From the NCBI GenBank assembly GCA_945905925.1, contig CAMDQN010000034.1, forward strand, positions 1 through 51,493: DNA of 51,493 nt, read 5' to 3'. Positions 35,044 through 44,200 of the stretch are shown here, piece by piece; the stretch's first letter is position 1, and the number at the start of each line of letters is the position of its first letter. Below the pieces are notes generated by a model, which worked only from the letters and a program-made list of their open reading frames with translations, was not told the origin of the DNA and did no database searches. Source of the DNA: Singulisphaera sp. GP187 (lineage in GTDB: Bacteria > Planctomycetota > Planctomycetia > Gemmatales > Gemmataceae). The position numbers and the translations under genes were made by a program.

Positions 35044-36018
35044 TCATAGCGGAGCCGGCAGGTCGCGGCGCGTGAACGTGCGCAACGCCAGCGCGTAACC
35101 GGCCACACCCACCGCGAACAGCACGCCCACCGCTGGCACCGGCACCGAACCCCCGAGGTTCCACGTTTTGCCAACATCGACGGTCCAGGCGCCTTCGATC
35201 ATTAATCGCTGCGGCTGGTAGTAGTAGAAGAACGTGAACGGGCGCACAAACCTGGCCGGTTCCCACAACTGACCGATCGTGTTCGCCACGAACATCACGA
35301 TCAGCACCAGCACCGCATAACCCACCACCTTCCACCGGCTGCGCCCGAACGCGGAAAACGCGAGCGTCGTGCCACTAATGGCGAACATCAGCACGAGCGT
35401 GTTCACCAGCCCCACCAGTTCGCCGATGCCGCTTACCGCCAGCGGCGTCAAGTCTCGCGGGTAGTTTTCGGTTCCCGGCATCTCTTTCAGGATCGCGTAG
35501 TCGCGCACGAACGGCCCGACCATTTCGAGACCGAACTGCGTGCCCGCGAAGAACGCCAGACACAGCGCCGGCAGCACGATGCAATCGACGATGAAGTGCG
35601 CGAGCAAGAGCCGGTTTCGCGGGACCGGTTGCGACATGAGCAGTTCCATCGTGCCGCGATCGAGTTCGCCGGCCACCGCGCCCGCGCCGCGACCGACGCA
35701 CCACACCACACACATGATGAGCAACACTGGGTGTAACAGCCCGATCGCGAGGAACTCGGTTGGCTTGGAGAAGTTCAGGTCGCCCCAACCCAGTGCCGCT
35801 TGCGATACCTTGCTCGGACCGGTGAGCAGCAACTTTTCGAGCTTCTTCGGATCGCCCATCGAGAACTTCGACACGATCTCGAACATGGGCGCGATCTCGG
35901 TCGTCACGCGCTGTGTGATCTTCACCCAGAACGCCGCGAAGATGAACAGCACGATCGCCACCGCGATGAACGCCGGGCGCACGTCGCGGAGCAGCTTGCG
36001 AACGAGAATGTAAGTCAT
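35044..36018 (-). CDS. ABC-2 type transporter permease
   Basis: The 324-residue protein has about six hydrophobic segments: FIAVAIVLFIFAAFWV near residue 16, LLHPVLLIMCVVWCVG, FIVDCIVLPALCLAFFAG, GLVNTLVLMFAISGTTLAF, VVGYAVLVLIVMFVANTI and VPAVGVLFAVGVAGYALAL. GELDRGTMELLMSQPVPRNR after the second segment is typical of ABC-2 permeases, where it contacts the ATPase. It follows its ATPase gene on the same strand, with a 38-base inverted repeat between them. The substrate is unknown. Confidence 0.9.
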   Translation of the reverse strand: MTYILVRKLLRDVRPAFIAVAIVLFIFAAFWVKITQRVTTEIAPMFEIVSKFSMGDPKKLEKLLLTGPSKVSQAALGWGDLNFSKPTEFLAIGLLHPVLLIMCVVWCVGRGAGAVAGELDRGTMELLMSQPVPRNRLLLAHFIVDCIVLPALCLAFFAGTQFGLEMVGPFVRDYAILKEMPGTENYPRDLTPLAVSGIGELVGLVNTLVLMFAISGTTLAFSAFGRSRWKVVGYAVLVLIVMFVANTIGQLWEPARFVRPFTFFYYYQPQRLMIEGAWTVDVGKTWNLGGSVPVPAVGVLFAVGVAGYALALRTFTRRDLPAPL

Positions 36019-36038
36019 GCGGCACCGGGTGAGGCGGA

Positions 36039-36127
36039 AGAGAAGGGGTGAAAGGGAGAAGGGGAGACGAAGACAAACACAGAACGCAATTGTTTTCGTC
36101 TCCCATTCACCCCTTCTCCCCTTCTCT
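36039..36127. repeat. 38-bp inverted repeat between ABC ATPase and permease
   Basis: Arms 36039-36076 and 36090-36127 match at 33 of 38 positions. They are purine/pyrimidine tracts (GAAGGGG words) with a 13-base loop. The element fills the gap inside what should be a two-gene operon, so it could lower permease expression relative to the ATPase. Confidence 0.85.
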
Positions 36128-36129
36128 TC

Positions 36130-37005
36130 CTACCCATGGAACTTCTTGTAGATCGGGGACAGCCCCTGCGGTTCGATCACCAGGTCCGCGAGCGGTTGCT
36201 TCGCGAGCCAGTCGAGCAGCACCGGGAGCGGGCCGCGAAACGTCATCTGCAACCTGCCGTCGGCGACCGTGTTCGCGCCGAGTTCAGAGCCGCCGGGACC
36301 GATCAGGGGCGCCGTGCCCGTGAGCCGCGCGCTCACGACGCGACCCTCGCGCAACGCGCTCATCTCCTGAACGTGAACCAACGCACCGCGGCGTAGCACC
36401 GCGACCCGGTCGCACACCGCTTCCACTTCCTGAAGCACGTGCGACGAGAACAGCACCGCCTGACCGCGGTCGCGTGCGGACTTGAGCTGGTCGAGGAGTT
36501 CGTCACGCATCGTCGGGTCAAGCGTGTTCGTCGGCTCGTCGAGAATGATAAGCGGCACTTTCGGGACGAGCACCGCGAGCAGCGCGACCTTACGCTTCAT
36601 GCCGCTGGACATCTGCGTGAGCGGCCGGTCGATGTCGATGTCCAGTTTGCGTGCGAGGTCATCGACTTCGGTGCCGGGTGTGTCGCCGCGGAGTTGAGTG
36701 AGGAACGTGACGAGCCGCCGCCCGGTCATGGTGTCGTAAAGTCGTAGTTCGCCCGGGAGGTACGCGACCCGCTTGCGCGCTTCGACGCTGTCGAGCCAGC
36801 AGTCGAACCCGCCGACCGTTGCGCGGCCGATTGTCGGTCGGAGGAAGCCGAGCATGAGCCGCAACGCGGTGGACTTGCCGGACCCGTTGGGGCCGAGCAA
36901 CCCGACCACTTCGCCGGGCGCAACGGACAGTGTCAGTGCGCTCAGCGCGCGGAACGAACCGTAGTCCTTCGTCAGGTTCTCGGTCACCAGTATCGGTTCG
37001 GTCAT
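36130..37005 (-). CDS. ABC transporter ATP-binding protein
   Basis: The 291-residue protein has all nucleotide-binding motifs: Walker A GPNGSGKST (residues 38-46), signature MSSGMKRKVALL (near 131), Walker B LIILDEPTNTLDP (near 152) and the switch His in LFSSHVLQEVEAVCDRVAV. A C-terminal domain of about 80 residues follows. This is the CcmA/NatA-like group that pairs with ABC-2 permeases, supplied here by the next gene. Together they would move a substrate or a membrane component across the inner membrane; the cargo cannot be inferred. Confidence 0.95.
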   Translation of the reverse strand: MTEPILVTENLTKDYGSFRALSALTLSVAPGEVVGLLGPNGSGKSTALRLMLGFLRPTIGRATVGGFDCWLDSVEARKRVAYLPGELRLYDTMTGRRLVTFLTQLRGDTPGTEVDDLARKLDIDIDRPLTQMSSGMKRKVALLAVLVPKVPLIILDEPTNTLDPTMRDELLDQLKSARDRGQAVLFSSHVLQEVEAVCDRVAVLRRGALVHVQEMSALREGRVVSARLTGTAPLIGPGGSELGANTVADGRLQMTFRGPLPVLLDWLAKQPLADLVIEPQGLSPIYKKFHG

Positions 37006-37036
37006 GCGCTTATTGTCGGACGCGGTGGTACTAAAG

Positions 37037-37122
37037 GCGAGCGGGGGGCGTCAGCCCTCTGATACACCTCAGCGCACACATTGACGCTGAGGTGTATCAG
37101 AGGGCTGACGCCCCCCGCTCGC
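37037..37122. repeat. Perfect 38-bp inverted repeat
   Basis: Arms 37037-37074 and 37085-37122 are perfect complements over 38 bases with a 10-base loop (CACACATTGA). It separates the secretion locus from the ABC genes on the same strand and begins 14 bases after the lipoprotein stop, so it is a good candidate terminator of the secretion operon. It shares GCGAGCGGGGG with the repeat at 30879. Confidence 0.95.
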
Positions 37123-37135
37123 TTTCGAACACAAC

Positions 37136-38218
37136 TTATTGACGCCCCGGGAGCGTGATGGTCAGCGGCAAAGCCCCTTCCGGCACTGCCGGGTTCGGCG
37201 CCACGCCCGGCATCGCGCCACTCGCGCCGTTCGGTTGAATCGGGATCGCGCCGCTCGGGAGCGGTATCATCGGTTGCACGCCGTTCTGAATCGGCATCGG
37301 CGCCACGCCGTTTTGAATCGGCATCATCGGCGCCGGCTGGTTCTGAATCGGCATCATCGCGCCCGGTTGGGGCATCATCCCACTGGGCTGCGCCCCGGCG
37401 GCCGGGAAGCCGCCCAGCCCAGTCACCGAACTCGATCCGAGCGACTGCGGGCGGTTCCCCATCGGGGCGCTTCCCGTTCCGCTCGACACGGGCGAGAACA
37501 CCGGTGCGCCGAACTCGTTCGCGGGGTCGAGCGTGATGATGGCCGGCGTCGAGTAGAGCGTGTGGCCGTTGTCCGGGTCGTAGCGAGCCGAGATCCGCAC
37601 CCGCGTGATGTCCGACTTGTACGTCGGCCACGGCAGGAACAGCACGTAGCTCTTCCCGAACGTCTCGTCGCGGGTGACGAGCTTGCGCAGCGTCTCCTTG
37701 TCGAACTGCCATCGCTCCGCCTTGGCCGCGGGCTGGCCCGGTGGCCGCGGGGTTTCGTCCAACAGATCGATGGTCAGCGTGCCGTCGGCCAGCACGAACT
37801 CCATCTTCGGCTGCGCGCCGAACAGGAACATCTGCCCCGCGAGGCCCGGACTCATTTGCCCGTGGCGCACCGGGTCCGGCAGGTAGGCGATGCGGTTCTT
37901 CCAGCCGACCGCCATCTCCGCCGCGACCACCTTCCGCTCCAGTTTGGCGGTCAACTTCGAGAACGACGGCCCGACCCCGGTGGCCGCCGGCGCGGCGCCC
38001 ACCGGCCCTTCGGCCGGTGCGGTCGCGGACGCCGGAATCACCGGCCCGGCGGGATTGTCGCCGGACACCGGGCGGGCCATCGCCTGCGGCGGCGGGAGCA
38101 CACCCGGTTGCGTCACGTCGGGCTTCTTCGACTCACTCTTCTTGTCGGCGGTCAGGCACCCGCTGCCGAGGGCCAGCAGCGCGACCGCGAGCGCACTCAG
38201 CGGCGATCGAACACCCAT
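37136..38218 (-). CDS. Lipoprotein coupled to the secretin gene
   Basis: The 360-residue protein has a lipoprotein signal with lipobox LGSGC (Cys21). A Pro/Ala-rich linker leads to a folded region (about 85-240: FSKLTAKLERKVVAAEMAVG, FLFGAQPKMEFVLADGTLTI, DETFGKSYVLFLPWPTYKSD). The C-terminal 120 residues contain repeats close to MMPIQNG and many Met/Pro. The start codon lies inside the last codons of the secretin gene (22-base overlap), which implies translational coupling. I do not recognise the family. By position it could be a pilotin-like or secretin-associated lipoprotein; that is inference, since known pilotins are much smaller. Confidence 0.8.
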   Translation of the reverse strand: MGVRSPLSALAVALLALGSGCLTADKKSESKKPDVTQPGVLPPPQAMARPVSGDNPAGPVIPASATAPAEGPVGAAPAATGVGPSFSKLTAKLERKVVAAEMAVGWKNRIAYLPDPVRHGQMSPGLAGQMFLFGAQPKMEFVLADGTLTIDLLDETPRPPGQPAAKAERWQFDKETLRKLVTRDETFGKSYVLFLPWPTYKSDITRVRISARYDPDNGHTLYSTPAIITLDPANEFGAPVFSPVSSGTGSAPMGNRPQSLGSSSVTGLGGFPAAGAQPSGMMPQPGAMMPIQNQPAPMMPIQNGVAPMPIQNGVQPMIPLPSGAIPIQPNGASGAMPGVAPNPAVPEGALPLTITLPGRQ

Positions 38219-41200
38219 GACAAGCCCTCCTTGGCTTTGGTAATCGGCTTCTTACCGGCCGGCGGGGCGTCCTTACCCACGGCCGGTTGCGGCTGTTGAA
38301 CGGGCTGCCCCATCGGGGCCACCATGGCGTACCCGCCGCGGCTCGCGGTGCCGGGTGGCCCCCCGGGAACCACCGGCATACCCGGCAGCGGTTGACCCGC
38401 CATCGGGTACACCGGGTACGTCGCGACGGGCTGGCCCGGTTGCGCCGGGGTACCGGCCGGAGGCTGCATCTGGTAGCCGATCGGCGCCGTTGGGCGCGCC
38501 GGGATCGGTTGAGTCGCCGCCGGCGCGAAGCCCGGTTGCACAAACCCGGGTTGCGTGACCGCAGGCTGCGCGAAGCCCGGCTGCGTGGCGCTGATTGGCA
38601 TCACGCCCGCGGCGGGCTGATTCGGCCATAGTTGCGGGGCCGCGGCACCCGGCGCGCCCGGCAACGGCTGGAGCGTGTTCGGCACGCCCGGCAACGGTTG
38701 CAGCGTGTTCGGCTGCGGCTGGCCCGGCTGAGGTTGTCCGACCATCGGGTACATCGGTTGCGTCGGCATCATCGGCAACACGGCCGCGCCACTCTGGGGC
38801 ATCACGTTGTTCGGAACCGGCTGCCCCGGTTGAGCGTAGCCCTGCGGCAGCGACCCCAGCATCGGCTGGTACGTTCCCGGCTGGAGCGTACCCTGCGGCG
38901 CGGTTCCCGGTTGATAAGCCGGGGCGCCGTTGAGCGGGATCGGCTCGTTGAAATTGCCGAAGTACGCGGGACCGGGCACGAAGTTCGGCTGCCCCTGCGG
39001 GCTGCCCACCGGCACCGGGCGGGCGCCCCGCGACGCCGGACCCATCACCTCGCCCCCATGCTTGTGCGCGTCCAGCACTTCGGGCAGGCACCACTTCAAC
39101 TTGCCCGACTCTTCCGCCAGCACGCGAGCCTGGTCGTACTCGCTGCGCACGATGTGCGGCGTCATGATGATCAGGATCTCGCGCCGCCCGACGACATGCG
39201 TGCGGTATCGGAACAGCGCCCCCAAGTAAGGGATGTCCTTCGCGTAGGGGATGCCGACCTCGTTGCGGGTCTCCAGTTTAGTGATGAGGCCGCCGAGCAC
39301 GATCGTCTCGCCGTCGGACGCGAGTACCGTCGTCTGCACCAACTGCTGGTTGATCACGGACGCCTGGACCCCGCCCACGGCCACGGTCCCCGGTTGCACA
39401 CTGGACACCGACGGCTCGACCCGCATCAACACCTTGCCGTCCGGGTTCACCCGCGGCGTCACCCGCAGCGTGATACCGACGTCCCGGTACTCGATGGACT
39501 GCTGAGCGAGGCCGTTGGTGATCACCTGCTGGCCCGGGGTCGGGAAGCTTTGGCCGACGCTCATGTACCCGGTCTGGTTGTCGGCCACCTGGATCTGCGG
39601 CCGGCTCAGCACGTCCACGCGGCCCTGCGCCTTGAGTGCCCTAACCAGCAAGCTGAACGTGTCGCTGGACGCGGAGAACAGGAACCCGCCGACGCCCTGG
39701 TTGGGCGACGACCGACCGACGCCCAGGTTTCCCAACCCCTGGAACCCGACGATGCTCTCGCCGACCGTCGCGGTCGGTAGCGCCGCGGTCGTGTTGAAGT
39801 TGAGCGTCGAGCCGCGGCCGAAGAGCACCGGACTTTGCAGCCCGATTTCCACGCCGGCTTCTTCCGTGTTGTTCAACTGCACTTCGGCGATCGTCACCTG
39901 GATCACCACCTGCGGCGGCTGCGAGTCGATCTTCTCGATGATCCGACGGATCTCGCCGTAGTACTCCGGTGTCGCGCTGATGAGCACCGTGTTGCTCACC
40001 GGCTCCGCGATCACCACCACCGAGCGCTGGAGCGTCTGGTAGGCACTGGTGAACGCGGCCCCAGTGTAGACCGCGAGCGCCTGCGTGAAGAACGTCTGCA
40101 CGGCCTGCGCCACGTCCGCCGCGGCGGCGTTCCGCAGTTTCACCACCTCGTGATATCGCGCCGACGTTTCGGACCCTTCCAGCCGCGCGATGATGGCGCG
40201 AATGGTGTCGAGGTCGTTGAGCGAGCCTGCCGCGATGATGCTGTTGGTCCGGTCGTCCACGGACAGCCGCAGGTCGATCAGCGACGCCCCATCCGAGGGG
40301 TTCGGGGTCAGCGTCAGGATCGGCCGCGCCTGGGGCGTCTGGTTCTGCCCCGGCGCCTGGATGCCCTGAGCGGCCTGCCGCCCCTGGCCGGTGAACAACT
40401 GCGCGATCAGGTTCGCGGTGAGCGTCGCGTCCGCGCCCTTCGAGAGCCTGAACACGTTCACATACGACCGCGCCGCCGCGACCGTGTCGAGGTTCTCGAT
40501 GAGTTTCTCGATTACCTGCATCGTCTCTTTGGGTGCAGCAACGATCAGTGCGTTGATGCGCGCGTTCGAGACGATGTGGACGTCCGAGAGGAACCCGGTT
40601 TCGTAGGTCTTGCCGTCGCGTGCCGAGTAGAACTTGATCGCGGTCGTCTTGGTGTGGATGCCGCCTTGACCGCCGGTCCCGAGGGTCGGGATCAGCGCGT
40701 TGATCTGCGCGACCTGCACCCCCTGCCCGAGCTGGCCCTGCTGGCCGCCCGGCTGCTGTTGCCCCGGTTGCTGTACCGGTTGCTGTACCGCCGCGCCGCC
40801 CGCCCCGGCAGTGAGACCGAACGCCGCCGCCCCGCCGGCCTGCGGCGCGAGCGGGCCGGTGAACGTCTGCTGCGGCAGCGGGTTGAGCACGTTCGCTGTC
40901 AGCGCCTGGCTCAGCACCTGACCGAGTTCGTCCGACAGCGCGTTCTTCAGGTGGAAGACTCGCATGTCGTTGATGGCTTTGGACGTGGACACGTCCATCA
41001 GCGTTATCAGGTCTTCGGCGTCCTTGAGGTCGCCGGGGCTACCCTGGATGAACACCGTGTTGCTGGCAATGTCGAACGTGACGCGGAACTGGTTCTTGGT
41101 CTGCGGCTCGCCCGGGTAACGCGAGTTCCAGAAGTTCTGAATCTGCGTCGCGACGATCTGCGCCGACTGGTTCTTCAGTTGGAACGCCTTGAACGGCGCG

Positions 41201-44200
41201 TTGTTCGGCTGATCGAGCAGGCGCTTCAGTTCCTTCTTCACGTCCTCGAACCGGCCCTCCGGTGCGACAAGCATGATGGCGTTGAATCGCGGCAACGCGA
41301 GCGCGGCAACGTTCTGCGCGCCAGCGGCGCCGGCCTGTTGTCCGCCGCCTGGCTGACCACCCTGGAACCCGCCACCGGCGCCCGCGCCCGTGCGGGTCGC
41401 GGGGAGGTAGCCGCCGTTCTGACCGAGTTGCACCTTAGTGAACAGCGCGTTGAGCGTGTCCGCGATGTAGTTACAGTCGCCGTGTTCGAGGTAGATCACC
41501 TCGATCTTGGGCTGCGTGTTCGTCGCCTGCCGCGACAGGATGTCGAGCAGTTCGAGAACGATCAGGAGGTCGGCGTTGTCGCCCGCGCGGAGGACGAGCG
41601 TGTCGAGTCCTTGGATGGGAATCGCGGTGACCGTGCCGCGCGGGGCGGGACCGGTGTAGGTTCCCGGACCGCCCGCGCCCGCGTTGCCCATCGCGCCGTA
41701 GCCCGGGGGCACTGGGGGCAGTGTCATCGGCAGTGGGCCACCGGGGGTGAGATCACCCGGCTGCCACGCGCCGATCTGAACGATGCTGCTGAGTGGTTTC
41801 GGGGGCGCCGGTCGGTTGTACCCGAAGTCCGGCGCGTCGGTCTGCGGATCGTAGAGAGCGGAGACTACGGAAGGGGCTTCCTTGCCCCGGTAGTCAAAAT
41901 TTAAGGAGCCCCCCATTCCGCCGAGGCTGGCAGTGCGCCCGCCGCGCCCGCCTCCCCCCCCGCCGCCGGGTCTAGCTCCCCCGCCAGCACCGCCCCCGCC
42001 GCGGGTGCCTCCGCCTCCGCCGATTCCGGCGCCACCACCACCGAACCCGCCGAGGCCACCGCCGAATCCGCCGAGGCCACCCTGGCCACCACCGAATCCG
42101 CCCTGACCACCACCCTGGCCTCCGCCCTGACCACCACCCTGGCCTCCGCCGAAGCCACCCTGGCCACCACCGAAGCCGCCCTGTCCGCCGGTGCGGCCCT
42201 GGGTCCGCGTGTCGCGGCCCTGCATGGCGTTGATCGCCTGCTGCACCACGTTCGGGTCGATGCCCTTCAGCGACACCAGTTTCACCACTTCCGTGGTGTT
42301 AACGGTGGCGTTGTCGAGTTGCGTGACCAACTCCTTGACATCGTCGTACAGCGTCTCGGCCGCCAGGATGACCAGGCTGTTGCTCCGATCATCGACGGTG
42401 ATCGAGAGCGCCGGCGGGCGTGCTGGCTGCTGGCCGCCACCACCGCCGCCGGTGAGCGCCGCGAGTGGGTTGAGGGCCGCCCCACCGCCGACCGCCCCGC
42501 CGCCAGTGCTGCTCATCGCGCTGCGGTACACTTCTTTGATCGTCGCGGCCATCGTGGACGCTTCGGCGTTCTTGATCGGCAGGATGAACGTCTTCAGCAC
42601 CGCGGCCGAGTCGTTGACGCCGCCGTCGATGGCGCCCGCGAGCAACTTCTCGATCATCACTACGTCGAGCGGGCTGGCCTTCACCACGATCACGGAGTTG
42701 CTGCTCTTCTCCGCGACAACGCGGATGCGCCCGGGGGCCGGTGCCGCCGCCGCGCCGCCACCGCCGAGGCCGAGCAGCGCCAGCGGGTTGAACCCGCCGC
42801 CACCGCCGCCACCGCCACCGCGCTGACCACCGCCGCCTTGTTGCTGTTGCGGCCCGTTGAAGATTTCGTTCAGTTCGCGGGCCGCGTCTTCCGCGGACAC
42901 GTACTTGAGACGAATCACCTTGAACAAGTTCTCGTCAACCTTCGCGCCGTCCGTGATAAGGTAGCGGGCAAGTCCCGCGAGCACATCGAGCGCCTTGGTG
43001 TCGTCGCTCTGGACGATGAGTTTGCCGCCCGCCACCGTGATGATGATCGGCTTGTCGTCGGCCGGTTTGGTCGGGTCCACGAGCTGCGCGGCGACGAGGA
43101 AGTCGCGACCGGGCAGCGCGTCGCGGGTGAGCGGTCCGGGCTTCACCGGTGCCGGCAGCGTCGGCGGCATCACCGGCGGCTGCGACGGCAGACCGCCCAC
43201 CGGCGGCTTGATGGCCGGTTGCCTCGGGTTGAGCGGGTCGTTGATGATGGTTCGCTTGCCCATACCCTCCATCGCGCGGCCGAGGATCTCCGCGACGGCC
43301 GCGGAGTTCGCGTTCCCGCCGAGGTTGATTGTGCGCGAGGTCGCGTTCGAACCAGTGTTCGCGCTGCCGTCGATACCGGTTTCGCCGAGCAACTTGAGTG
43401 TGTTCTTCGCTTCGGCGATCTGCGCCGTGGTGCCCTTGATGAGCAGTCCCGGGGTCGGCCCGGTTTTTTGTGGCTCGATGCTCGGGCCGCCCGCGAGCGT
43501 GGTCGGGAAAATCTTGACCAACTGGGCTGCGGCTTCACCCGGGTCGAGAATGTTCAGCGTGAGGAACACCGTTTCCTGACCCGAGCCGCCCGGCTGATCC
43601 AGACCGAGGTACTTGACCACGTCGACGTGGTCGGCCGGCGAACCGGACACCAGCACCTGATTCTGGGCCGGCAGTGCGATGGCCTGCAACCACGGGAACT
43701 TGCCCTGCACGTTCTTGGCGAGTTCGGCCGCGGCGCCCGCCGGCACCGTGTACGACTTCATCACCGGGTCGGCCGCGACCAACTTCGGCTGTCCGACGAA
43801 GAGCGGCTTGTCCTGATCCTCGATGATCTTCTTGGCCAGCCCGATCTTGTCCTGCGGTGCGGTGACGAGGATCGCGTTGCGGCGCGCGTCCACCGCGATC
43901 TGCACGGTCTTGACGCGACCGCCTCCGGTCGTCGTCGGCGGGTTGCGGCGCGGGTCGTTACGCGGGTCGCCCCCGCCCCCCCACTGGTCGCGGCCACCGC
44001 CACCCCAGCCGCCACCGCCGAACCGCGGATCACTATAGCGTGGGTCGTAGGCCGGTTGCGTGCCGGTCACATCGACCTTCACCTCGCTGCTGGACATCAG
44101 CTTGGCGAGCGTCTCGGCGATCTCCTGGGGCCGCCGGTACTCGCACACGTGGTTCAGCGAGTCCGAGCCGATGTCCTTGTTCGTCACGTCGTCGATTGTC

